This document shows, in pieces, positions 1 to 7,797 of a stretch of DNA of 64,000 nucleotides (position 1 is its first letter; every line of letters begins with the position of its first letter). Both the position numbers and the translations under genes were made by a program. Below the pieces are notes generated by a model. That model did no database searches. It saw only the letters and a list, made by a program, of their open reading frames with translations, and was not told where the DNA came from. The stretch lies in NCBI RefSeq assembly GCF_965263005.1, contig NZ_OZ253579.1:3410001-3474000 (forward strand), given 5' to 3'. This stretch comes from Rariloculus sp965263005 (lineage in GTDB: Bacteria; Pseudomonadota; Gammaproteobacteria; Steroidobacterales; Rariloculaceae).

Positions 1-783
1 CCCACGCAAGCCGACAAACATGAAGCTTCGGGCCGACTGCCCGAACTGGTTACGTTGTAATGCAAGGAGCGCGTCGGCGAGAACGACATCGCGTCCCGCC
101 AACTCCGGCGGTGGAGTGCCGGCACCCGGTGCGTAAGGGTTGACCCGTGGGTTCATTCAACCACTTCTAGCAAGTTTATCGGCGATCGACATAAACATTG
201 TTTGTCCTGTTCTATAGCCACCACCACCAGTTTATACTGTGGTGCCATAAACTTGCTAGAAGTCAAGCCCCTCTGGATCGATATCAGCAGACGAAATAGG
301 TCTCCACGGCTAACGCGGAGAGGGCTCATCTACCATTGTATCCAGCGTTGGTAAGTCTCTGCCGGACCGCACTCCCAATGATTCCGGCCGCTACGGGGAG
401 AGTCCTGCGCACTTCTGAGTGCCGGTCGTGGATCACTGCAGATCGACGACCGTGTTCTGACCCTTCGGATTGCATTTTCCGCGCACGCCATCCGCGGCCT
501 TTTGACCGAATCGTCCGCCGCTGCCAGAACCAGCGGACAAAAGTGGGCCGAGGACCCGGAAAGGGTGAACGGGAAAGCGATGCTGCCAACACTCGCATGT
601 GGCACGATACGCGCCGCTCAGGCCCAAAGGAAGGCGTATGACATAGAAACTAGTCCTGAAACAAGTAAACAACGGAAATTGCCGCAGACATCAAAGCAAC
701 CAAGCCGGCTCCAACCGCTACCCAAAGCGTCATTCTCTCCCCTAATGATCGGCGACTTATCTCTTGGAGTTCGACTAACACCC
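1..783. other. No confident gene; mosaic left edge
   Basis: I see no convincing coding region here. Frame 2 is open from base 2 to a TAA at 134-136 and could be the tail of a gene that begins outside the window, but its composition (Ala, Ser, Thr and Arg rich) is not persuasive. The one clear structure is the 17-bp inverted repeat at 163-263. The stretch ends at the stop codon of a relaxase remnant at 784. Confidence 0.4.
163..263. repeat. Perfect 17-bp inverted repeat around an internal hairpin
   Basis: ACTTCTAGCAAGTTTAT at 163-179 is exactly complementary to ATAAACTTGCTAGAAGT at 247-263, with 67 bp between the arms. Inside, CAGT-TTAT-ACTG at 228-239 forms a second hairpin that extends with a one-base bulge into CCACCA/TGGTG. 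The stretch is more AT-rich than its surroundings. It could be a miniature inverted-repeat element or a recombination or protein-binding site. It lacks the RYYYAAC/GTTRRRY boxes of an integron attC site. Confidence 0.7.
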
Positions 784-841
784 TCACAGTCCAAGATCGT
801 GCTCGATCCGTTTCGGCGCGCGGACCTTCTCCACCTTGGTC
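784..841 (-). pseudogene. C-terminal remnant of a second TraI-like relaxase, cut by an IS
   Basis: On the minus strand the 19 codons before the stop at 784 encode TKVEKVRAPKRIEHDLGL. The intact relaxase at 11573-14485 ends PQVEMVRSAKPIEHNLGL, matching at most positions and also ending at the stop codon. The DNA is diverged at codon level (for example CGGTTT versus CCGTTT), so this is an old homologue and not a recent copy. The reading frame is lost at the end of the IS3-family element at about 842, and no further relaxase sequence is visible on the far side of the IS. This implies that another conjugative or mobilizable element once lay here in the same orientation. The short match is the main uncertainty. 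Confidence 0.65.
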
Positions 842-862
842 TTACCCCGTTTCCGTGGACGG

Positions 863-1726
863 TTAATGGCTTGAGATTTCAGCAGTCGCTTTGATTCTCC
901 TTTCGTAATTGATGGGTGACAAGTAGTCGATCGAGGAATGGCGTCGGTGCGGGTTGTACCAGCCCTCGATGAACTGGAAGATCGCGAGCTTCGCCTCCGC
1001 ATGGGAGCGGAAGGTCGTGCGATCGATGAGCTCGCATTCAAGGGTCGCGAAGAAGCTCTCACACATCGCGTTATCGTAGCAATCACCCACCGAACCCATG
1101 GAGGGTCGGACACCGGCTTGCTTGCAGCGTCGCCCGAAGGAGATCGAAGTGTACTGCGTGCCCTGATCGGAATGATGGATGACATCGCTGGGTTGGCGCT
1201 GGTGCAAAGCCATGTTCAGCGCATCCAGCACCAGCTCGGTGCGCAAGTGATTGGCCATCGCCCAGCCGACGATGCGCCGTGTGCAGGCATCGAGGACCAC
1301 GGCCAAAAACAAAAACCCCGCCCAGGTCGGGACATAGGTGATATCGGCCACGTAGAGCTGATCGGGCTCAGCGGCCATGAAGTCGCGCTCAACCAGATCC
1401 GGCGCCGGCCGCGCATCGGGCCGTCGTCGGGTCGTTGCGATCCACTTGCGCCGGCTGACACCATATAGCCCCGCCTCACGCATCAACCGCGCCACGCGCT
1501 TGCGACCGACCCGCCAGCCCTCATCGCGAAGCTCAGCGTGGATGCGCGGCGCTCCATACGTGCCTCGCGACTCACCGTGGATCGTACCGATGCGCTCCAA
1601 CAGCACCTCATCGGTCACACGCCGCGCCGAGGGTGATCGATCAAGCCACGCATAGTAGCCGCTGGGGGAGACGCCCAGAACTCGACACTGCGTGGCCACA
1701 GGATAGTGGGCCCGATTCGCTTTCAC
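863..1726 (-). CDS. IS3-family transposase OrfB (DDE integrase core)
   Basis: This 287-aa protein is the catalytic subunit of the IS. It has the HTH_21-like N-terminal segment (VSPSGYYAWLDR, then RGTYGAPRIHAELRDEGW and VGRKRVARLMREAGL) followed by an rve-type integrase core. The three acidic residues lie in YVADITYVPT, HHSDQGTQYT and NAMCESFFATLECE, and the usual YNPHRRHSSIDYLSP tail follows. The length is normal and no frame break is seen. The ATG overlaps the OrfA stop as ATGA, so OrfB may be made by translational coupling or by frameshift fusion to OrfA, as in the family. Confidence 0.93.
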   Translation of the reverse strand: MKANRAHYPVATQCRVLGVSPSGYYAWLDRSPSARRVTDEVLLERIGTIHGESRGTYGAPRIHAELRDEGWRVGRKRVARLMREAGLYGVSRRKWIATTRRRPDARPAPDLVERDFMAAEPDQLYVADITYVPTWAGFLFLAVVLDACTRRIVGWAMANHLRTELVLDALNMALHQRQPSDVIHHSDQGTQYTSISFGRRCKQAGVRPSMGSVGDCYDNAMCESFFATLECELIDRTTFRSHAEAKLAIFQFIEGWYNPHRRHSSIDYLSPINYERRIKATAEISSH

Positions 1727-2037
1727 GAACTCGAAGCTTTCGGCGGCACGGAGTCGGTCTCCCGTGCGAACCAGGCCGCGGCTTTTGCCAGGATCTCCCG
1801 CTCCTGGCGCAAGCGCTTGTTGTCACGACGAAGTCGGCGCAACTCTTCACGCTCGGCACCGGTCAGGCCATCGTCGCGCCGGCCTTCGTCTCGATCCGCT
1901 TGCTGAACCCAGTTATGGATCGTTTGCGCGGAGGGCTCAAACTCTCGAGACAGAGTTTCCGGGGTCCGTCCCGTGCGCACCAAGGCGATCATCTGCTGGC
2001 GGAACTCCGCTGGGTACGGCGGTCTTGATTTTGGCAT
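1723..2037 (-). CDS. IS3-family transposase OrfA (helix-turn-helix)
   Basis: This 104-aa DNA-binding subunit starts at MPKSRPPYPAEFRQQ. The frame is open for 12 codons further upstream, but the ATG at 2037 lies just behind a GGAGG-rich stretch and matches the usual OrfA start. It carries the HTH_Tnp_1 pattern (YPAEFRQQMIALVRTGR, LSREFEPSAQTIHNWV) and a C-terminal leucine-zipper-like helix with LRRLRRDNKRLRQEREILAK, typical of OrfA multimerization. The stop overlaps the OrfB start. Confidence 0.9.
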   Translation of the reverse strand: MPKSRPPYPAEFRQQMIALVRTGRTPETLSREFEPSAQTIHNWVQQADRDEGRRDDGLTGAEREELRRLRRDNKRLRQEREILAKAAAWFARETDSVPPKASSS

Positions 2038-2222
2038 CGTGGATTCCTCCTCTCTAAAGGGTTGGGTATCCACGAAAACGGGTCAACTCCAACGTAGGGC
2101 CGCAGTCGAGAAAGGAAGAGCTCTATTATAAAAATCAACACTGGGCCAAGATGGCCTGACTCAAGCGAACGCGTCACAGCAAATCCCGGGGCACTCCAGT
2201 CACTTTAGCCGAGCATCGCAAG

Positions 2223-4790
2223 TCAAGCTCCCGCCCCTGCTCGCACGCGTGCGGCATGCACCCTAAACCGCACTTCATCGTATATGTCGATCCCAAGCTC
2301 CTCGGCAATCTCCAGCGTCGTGGCGAGTGCGTACGGGACCTCCTCGTCGAGAGCGCCAGCGCTCGCCCGGCAGCTCACCTGTATTTCCAGACTCTCGCCG
2401 TCAACGAACACACCCGCATCTTCGCCTTCAAGGATCTCATGCTGCAATGTTCCCCTCTGAACTGCCTGCCAGTCTGCCTGCCCTCGCTTAACCTGCAGTG
2501 ACGCTTGTGGAGGGGCAAACCATAGATCCGCCCTGCGCCAACCCTGGTGCCGTGGATTCACCGGCGACAGCCAGGCAAGTGTAATCGTCAGCCGCCGATA
2601 TCCACGTACGCCGCTCAGCGACGGCGGCAAGGGAAGACGGTGAATGTGCGACTCGTCTTGACCGAGCGTTCCTGCGCTGAGAGCCGTCACGCGCCGCGCC
2701 GTGCACTCGCGTACTCGGCCAATGTTCATCGCACCGTAACCGAGTAACCGTGTGATGTATTCCCTGAACTGACGACTGTTGTTCCTGTTCTTCAAGATGC
2801 GGGTTAGCGTCGCGCCAGCTGCTCCCCACTCCGAGCCATGCGCGACCAGCGCCTTGAGCCAGACGGCGCGCGGGATGCTGTCTACGACTTCACCTGACGG
2901 CTCCGCACTAAGCTCCTCCATCAGGTCGAATAGCCAACTACACGCACGACTGACAATCGCGGTTGCGTTGCTCGTGCCCCTTGAATACCACATGGCGTCC
3001 TGATCACCGGGGTTGACGCCCGGAGAAGCGACCAACTGGCCCGGAGCTCCCAATTGGGTGTAAATCTCGAGCGAATCGGCTTGGTTCCCGGCATTCCACG
3101 CCCTCTGTACCGCCACCCGACCGCCGGGAGCCAAAAGGTCGGGCTTGATCCCTCGGCGGTATCCCATCCCCTGCGCGTTGATTGGACTGGGAAGGCCGTC
3201 AGTCGTGTATGGATCCCTCCACCCGGGCGGGGGCGTATCGGTTGACTCATCTTCGTGGAGCGCCGCTATCGTCAGCGCATTGACCGCCTCCGCCGGTGAT
3301 AGCAGACGCCGATGACGCACATCGGCTGCGATGGAACTTATTACCTGCTCCTCGTTGCCTGGCTCCCCTGTCCGCAACCCAATCGTTTGGGTGCGATTCC
3401 CGGAACTCACCACAAACAGAACCTGGTAGCGCCACGCGAGCCAGTCCAGCAATCGCGCCAGAGGGCTCAAGAATTGCTCGAACGGTCGATCCAGAATACC
3501 AATCGACAGGTTGACGACCGTTACCTGTGGCGCCACTGGCGCCGCGTCTCCTTCTCCGTCGAACAAACGGCGGACCGCCCTGTGGATCAAGTCGACCACG
3601 AGCACCCCTTCAGGCACGGTCTCAGTATGGTTCCGCCAATCACGTGGATCCTGTTTAAGGATAGGGCGCACGTACAGCGGTCGTGGTAGTGCGGCATCGC
3701 CCGCGGCCAGATCGCCATGGAGAATAAGCGACGCCATCGCCGTGCCGTGTCGGCGTGTCGCGGCTGGATAGTCGAGTTCGAAGTCATCAGGATCGTCGAC
3801 GATGACGCGTCCTCGAAGTCGCCGGTGTGCTTGCAACGGAAGTCCGTCGAGCAGCGCGACGACAGGGACTCCCACCGGTTCCGCCTCGGGCAAAACTTGT
3901 AGGTCTCGTTCTCGATGATGACCAGGAAGCGAAGAAGACATCTGCCCGCTGGCACGCAAGAATTGGACGTGCTCGCATTGGACGAGATTCACATCGTGGT
4001 CCAACAACTCGATCAACGGGCGAATCTGAGCGATTGGGATGTGCGCCAGCAACGTGTGATAGGCGACCCCCTCGATGTCTGCCTCGTTCACCACCGTACC
4101 ATCCAACTCTTCGACAAGAGCGACAACCCGAGTCCGGGCCATGCGGCGATCTGCCGGGTTCCTTCTGTACCAGAGTTCGATTTCGCAAGGCACGATTTCC
4201 TGGCCGTATTCGACGCGTTCCCCCCAGTCATCAAGGAGTCCCGTTTCGAGAAGCCGGTCCTGGACTCCCCAACGGCGGACATCTCGAAGCTGCTGAAACA
4301 GATCTTTCCACCTTCCGAAGCCATAGGGCAGTCGGTTGTCGGATTGCCAGTCATCCCAGAGCGAAAGCATCTGCTCTAGGGCAGCCTTGTTCGCGAAGAC
4401 CATGAACATTCGGCCTCGAAGGACCTTGTCCCGCCGTCGTTCGCCTTCGTTGTCCACAGCAAAGAAGTCGTCGTCCGCCGGGATCTCTTCCTCTTCGACC
4501 TCGGCGAGCCACTCCATTCCAGGCACGCGCTCCACTGCGCGAATGAAATTGTCAACCGTCCCGACGGTCTCAAGAACCACGACTTCTTCGGGAACAACGT
4601 CACGGGCTTCGGCCTGGAGTCGTGCCCGGCGCGCCTCCAACGCTTCCTGCAGAAGTTGAAACCGCGGCGTGAGTCTCTCTACCTGCCGCTCGGGACTCGG
4701 TCGGTGGAACCTTCCGCCGCCACCGCCTCGTTTTCGTCGCCGCACAGGCTCTCCCGGACTTGGGAGAATCAGCAAGGGACGTTCAGGCAT
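2223..4790 (-). CDS. ietS: IetS-type subtilisin-like serine protease (defence/TA module)
   Basis: This 855-aa protein has a long N-terminal region and an S8 peptidase domain with a complete triad: Asp315 (VVALLDGLP), His348 (RRHGTAMAS) and Ser607 (RGTSNATA). The oxyanion region is VLFVVSSGN. A beta-rich C-terminal part with WLSPVNPRHQGWR and LEIQVSCRA follows. I chose the ATG at 4790 because it overlaps the end of the ATPase gene by 8 bases; the frame stays open to 4835. A gene pair of AAA ATPase and subtilase is the arrangement of ietAS, described as a plasmid-maintenance toxin (protease) with its ATPase partner and later shown to protect against phage. The assignment rests on gene pairing, domain order and sizes; I have not aligned it to a reference. 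Confidence 0.8.
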   Translation of the reverse strand: MPERPLLILPSPGEPVRRRKRGGGGGRFHRPSPERQVERLTPRFQLLQEALEARRARLQAEARDVVPEEVVVLETVGTVDNFIRAVERVPGMEWLAEVEEEEIPADDDFFAVDNEGERRRDKVLRGRMFMVFANKAALEQMLSLWDDWQSDNRLPYGFGRWKDLFQQLRDVRRWGVQDRLLETGLLDDWGERVEYGQEIVPCEIELWYRRNPADRRMARTRVVALVEELDGTVVNEADIEGVAYHTLLAHIPIAQIRPLIELLDHDVNLVQCEHVQFLRASGQMSSSLPGHHRERDLQVLPEAEPVGVPVVALLDGLPLQAHRRLRGRVIVDDPDDFELDYPAATRRHGTAMASLILHGDLAAGDAALPRPLYVRPILKQDPRDWRNHTETVPEGVLVVDLIHRAVRRLFDGEGDAAPVAPQVTVVNLSIGILDRPFEQFLSPLARLLDWLAWRYQVLFVVSSGNRTQTIGLRTGEPGNEEQVISSIAADVRHRRLLSPAEAVNALTIAALHEDESTDTPPPGWRDPYTTDGLPSPINAQGMGYRRGIKPDLLAPGGRVAVQRAWNAGNQADSLEIYTQLGAPGQLVASPGVNPGDQDAMWYSRGTSNATAIVSRACSWLFDLMEELSAEPSGEVVDSIPRAVWLKALVAHGSEWGAAGATLTRILKNRNNSRQFREYITRLLGYGAMNIGRVRECTARRVTALSAGTLGQDESHIHRLPLPPSLSGVRGYRRLTITLAWLSPVNPRHQGWRRADLWFAPPQASLQVKRGQADWQAVQRGTLQHEILEGEDAGVFVDGESLEIQVSCRASAGALDEEVPYALATTLEIAEELGIDIYDEVRFRVHAARVRAGAGA

Positions 4791-5793
4791 CACCACAATC
4801 CGTGTTTGTCCGTCCCGAGATCGGTACCGGAGCACGGCACTGCCACTGCTTCAGCCGCTCCGCAACGATTGCGCGAACATCGCCGTCTGGGAGGGTGAGT
4901 ACGTGCTGCCGCTGTACGTCAAGGGCAAACTGTTCCAGTTCGGAGAAGCTCAGCCCGTTGAGCTGCTTCGCCAGGGTGGCCGGTTTGTACCCAAGTTTCT
5001 TACCAACCCGCTTCTCGAATCGATTGAACCACTCTTCTGCCAGCCTCGCCGTGGGTGCAGGCAGATTCAGCCGAAGCTGAAACCTTCGCCAAACCGCTCT
5101 GTCCAGTAACTCGGGATGGTTCGTTGCCGTGACGACCACCACGTGACTCGGCAAGTCGTCGATCTGCAACAACAGGGAGCTGACAACCCGCTTGATCTCC
5201 CCGGTCTCGTGAATGTCGCCACGTTCCTTGCCTACCACGTCGAACTCATCGAAGAACAGCACACATCGGCGCGTCCGCACTGTATCGAAAAGTCGTGACA
5301 GCCGCACCGCCGTTTCGCCGAGGTAGCTGGCGATGACCGACTCGTACCGTACCGCGTACAGGGGAATTGCAAGCTCCGTAGCGAGTGCTTCAGCCAGTGA
5401 TGTCTTCCCGTTGCCCGGGGGACCGATGAGAAGCACCCGATGCCTCGGTTCCAGGTTGTAGGCGCGCAGAAGATCGACCCGACGAAACTCTTCCACCAAC
5501 TCCCCGACAGCATTCGCTACCACGTCGGGGAGAACAAGATCTGCCAACCGCCTCTCTGGAGCCACTTCGTGGAATGAGTCGGCAATCTGACCGTTTCGCC
5601 CTGTCACGGGCGCAGTCGCGCCGGTTTTCGATAGACCATCCGCGTTGAGATGTGCCGCAAGGCGGTCAGCGAGGATATGGTGCTGCTTGGCACGCTCTTC
5701 GGCGATGAGCGCCTCGATAGACTTGCGGAACAGCCGGTCGTCTCCCTTTACGCCAGCCCGAACCAGATTTAGCAACAGATCAGCACGGGCCAT
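4783..5793 (-). CDS. ietA: IetA-type AAA ATPase (partner of subtilase)
   Basis: This 336-aa protein has an N-terminal helical region of about 100 residues and one AAA module. Walker A is GPPGNGKT (about 124-131) and Walker B is CVLFFDEFD (about 177-185). Sensor 1 is VVVVTATNHPELLDRAVWRR, which also holds the arginine-finger region. A pore-loop-like segment YLGETAVRLSRLFD lies between. GAAGGAGG stands 6-10 bases upstream of the ATG. It is the first gene of the two-gene unit and overlaps ietS by 8 bases. In described ietAS systems the ATPase controls the protease; here that role is inferred from the family. Confidence 0.82.
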   Translation of the reverse strand: MARADLLLNLVRAGVKGDDRLFRKSIEALIAEERAKQHHILADRLAAHLNADGLSKTGATAPVTGRNGQIADSFHEVAPERRLADLVLPDVVANAVGELVEEFRRVDLLRAYNLEPRHRVLLIGPPGNGKTSLAEALATELAIPLYAVRYESVIASYLGETAVRLSRLFDTVRTRRCVLFFDEFDVVGKERGDIHETGEIKRVVSSLLLQIDDLPSHVVVVTATNHPELLDRAVWRRFQLRLNLPAPTARLAEEWFNRFEKRVGKKLGYKPATLAKQLNGLSFSELEQFALDVQRQHVLTLPDGDVRAIVAERLKQWQCRAPVPISGRTNTDCGDA

Positions 5794-6467
5794 CCCTGTT
5801 GCCTCCTTCGCATGAAGCTCGACCGCTGCGCAAGATTTGACGGTGCACGCGATTCACGTCACCGATCATGCCGAGTTCTCGCAGGTATTCCGACTAGTCG
5901 ATGAATTATTTCGCGATGTACGCCACATACGCGCAAAAGTGGCCCCGTGCGACTCGTCCATCGCGTGTTTATTCTGGCCCACCTTTTTCCATGTTCCGTG
6001 ATACCCACAGCAGAAGCCCGCAAACCGCGCCGCAAAGCTCGCCGCAAAGCTCGCCGAAGCAGCATGTCTCAATTCCCTGCGCATCTCCACTGGTTCCTGC
6101 CCTTCGCGATGTTGTGTCCCGCACAAAACGCCGCCGGTCGGCCGACGTTGTTTGCCATCGAGGCAAACGACTGAACCCGCTACCTCCGCACGGGCGCGGT
6201 TCGCCGACACTCGCGCGCCAATTCGCGACACAGTCGTGGATATTCCAAGCCGTAGCCCGACGCTGCCTCCATGCCGCCAATTCATGCACATGTGTCTACG
6301 ACATTCTGTCTTCAAGAACCCGATCCGAGATGACCCAAGCGAAAAACCCTTACGACCGCATCAACCGCTCCCCGTCTCCACCGCGCAATCCACCGAATAA
6401 TAACCCAGCAGGTCACCCGATTCGCCGGACTAATGCCAACCCGGTGACCTCCGCCCGCCATGATTGC
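5794..6467. other. Gene-poor gap upstream of ietA
   Basis: No supported gene. Open frames on both strands (for example 5901-6593 on plus) have low-complexity Ser/Pro/Arg composition and no recognizable domain. A short direct repeat, AAAGCTCGCCGC/AAAGCTCGCCGA, lies at about 6034-6057. The ietA promoter must lie in the first part of this stretch. Confidence 0.4.
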
Positions 6468-6611
6468 TCACACAGTTCGGGATGGAGGGGCATCCTGCCA
6501 GACGATCCATTTTCCGACCACTTCCTCACCCAGTTCTTCTCCGAGCAGTTCTCCAAGCGCCTTCAGCTTCCTCCTTTGTCGCGTGGTCAGTGACAGTTCG
6601 TCCATGGCCAT
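6468..6611 (-). CDS. Candidate 47-aa helical protein
   Basis: A short frame begins ATGGCCATGGACGAACTG and encodes a charged helical peptide containing TTRQRRKLKALGELLGEE and ending DAPPSRTV. Two ATG codons (6611 and 6605) are possible starts; GGAGAG lies about 20 bases upstream, which is far. Its regular Leu/Lys/Glu pattern is better than the surrounding random frames. I recognise no family and give no function. It lies between ietA and a decayed oxygenase gene. Confidence 0.3.
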   Translation of the reverse strand: MAMDELSLTTRQRRKLKALGELLGEELGEEVVGKWIVWQDAPPSRTV

Positions 6612-6716
6612 GGGTCGCATTCTTGCTCTCTCCGTGCGAGGGCCACCGCGCGTAACCGGTCATAACCGCTGCCGCTCTTTCGCGACCGCTGAGCCACCCG
6701 CTACATCGCCACGTAC

Positions 6717-7200
6717 ATGCCGACCGCCGCCGAAAGGCAGTCCGGCCGTTACCGGGACGGCGTTCACGTGATGCCCGCCTTCTGCCCACACCTCGGCGCG
6801 AATCTCTCATACGGACGGGTTCGAGGCGATTGCATCAAGTGCCCCTTCCACGGCTGGCGCTTCACTGACCAGGGCCGTGTCGCCAGCATCCCCTGCAGCG
6901 ACCGCCCTCCCAGGCGGGACTTGACGAAGCCTCTTCACGTGCAGGAGATCCACGGGCAGATCTTCGTCTACCGTCCAAACGCCGATTCCGAACGGGCAAC
7001 ACCACCGCGCCGCCTTACGACATGACAGCGCCTTGCCGACGTCGACGACGGCCGCTTCGCGTTCCGCGGTCACCACCGCGCCGGTCGTACACGGATCCAT
7101 ATCGTCGAATTTGCCGAGAACTCGGCCGACACCACGCATTTCGCCTCGGTGCACCGGCGTTTGCGCATACTCCGGACGGAGATACCCGTGGCTGGAGTAG
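6717..7200 (+). pseudogene. Rieske non-haem iron oxygenase, broken by an in-frame TGA
   Basis: The first part holds a perfect Rieske [2Fe-2S] site: CPH, 16 residues, then CPFHGW. The flanking sequence (RYRDGVHVMPAF before, HGQIFVYRP after) is typical of ring-hydroxylating or steroid-type Rieske oxygenases. The frame stops at TGA 7023-7025. The same frame then continues with DDGRFAFRGHH and EFAENSADTTHFASVH, which matches the mononuclear iron motif (E-N-x-x-D-x-x-H-F-x-x-x-H). The N-terminus is missing and the C-terminal half is not recognizable beyond about 7200. I infer an inactivated and truncated gene. A single base change in the TGA would restore the joined fragments, but not the missing ends. 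Confidence 0.75.
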
Positions 7201-7303
7201 AACTGGAGCGCACGGCCCGCCCGCGCCCGTCTCGCCCGAAAGCCAGAATCCACTGGCGATTCAAACCGAACTTCTCTGCCCGTTGCGCGTCTGCCCTCGG
7301 TAC

Positions 7304-7600
7304 CTATGACGGTATCGTCGAAAAGTCGACTAAAATAACTTGTTTACATTCAGCCATTTGGCTAAAATTTTCAACTCCGGCCCGGGAAAGGTCAAGCGTC
7401 ACGCTGTCCAGATACGCCCACAGGTCCAGTGCCCTGGCGACGAACTCCAGCCAGTGATCCACTCGAGTGATCTTGCGTTTGCCGTACGATTTTATGACCC
7501 GCTTCGCGCCGGTGGCTCCAGCGAACCCAACCATCCTGCCCGTGGTATCCACTTCACGGTTCCGCATCGACAAATCCTCTCCATCCATATGGACAATCAT
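7304..7600 (-). CDS. Hypothetical protein, 98 aa
   Basis: An open frame encodes a 98-aa peptide with a plausible mix of residues (MVGFAGATGAKRVIKSYG, DHWLEFVARALDLWAYLDS). It has no domain I know, no signal peptide and no clear ribosome binding site; an internal start at MRNREVD is possible. It lies in a stretch of broken genes and may itself be a remnant. Confidence 0.3.
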   Translation of the reverse strand: MIVHMDGEDLSMRNREVDTTGRMVGFAGATGAKRVIKSYGKRKITRVDHWLEFVARALDLWAYLDSVTLDLSRAGVENFSQMAECKQVILVDFSTIPS

Positions 7601-7693
7601 TCGATCTCAAACTGTCAAGCAACGAAAGGTGGGGTCGGCAAATCGCTTACGCTGCAGCTGAGGATGGTGCGTTCCTTACCGCGCCTCCTTTAA
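7589..7693 (+). pseudogene. N-terminal scrap of a ParA-family ATPase
   Basis: From ATG 7589 the frame reads MDNHSISNCQ then ATKGGVGKSLTLQL and stops at 7693. KGGVGKS-x-T is the deviant Walker A signature of ParA/MinD ATPases and stands at the usual distance from the N-terminus. Everything after the P-loop is lost. A nine-residue exact signature is unlikely by chance, but there is no further homology, so the call is tentative. Confidence 0.4.
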
Positions 7694-7797
7694 ACTCGCG
7701 CACTGGTATCCAAAGGGCTGCGGATCCGCCCAGCGAGCGGTACGCGCTAGCTGTAGGCATTCGTCTACGCCCGATAGCAAAGAACTCCGCGGAGGTG

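Larger units (their letters stand above)
842..2085 (-). mobile_element. IS3-family insertion sequence
   Basis: The element encodes an OrfA/OrfB pair on the minus strand. Its right end (2063-2085, read on the minus strand) is TGACCCGTTTTCGTGGATAC. The left end at about 842-860 carries a diverged copy, with CCCGTTTCCGTGGAC matching CCCGTTTTCGTGGAT at 13 of 15 positions. Total length is about 1.24 kb, normal for IS3 elements. I see no convincing target duplication, so either the exact ends are a few bases off or one end has been altered. It interrupts the relaxase remnant at 784-841. Confidence 0.8.

Noticed and set aside
163..263. Integron attC site
   Set aside because: The arms are a perfect repeat and lack the RYYYAAC and GTTRRRY core boxes; no integron integrase is nearby.
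784..1185. 133-aa minus-strand frame ending in the relaxase-like tail
   Set aside because: Only the last 19 codons before the stop match TraI; the remainder lies in the IS and is a shadow of its OrfB.
5901..6593. 230-aa plus-strand frame
   Set aside because: Ser/Pro/Arg-rich with no domain, no ribosome binding site and internal short repeats; it overlaps the better minus-strand mini-ORF.
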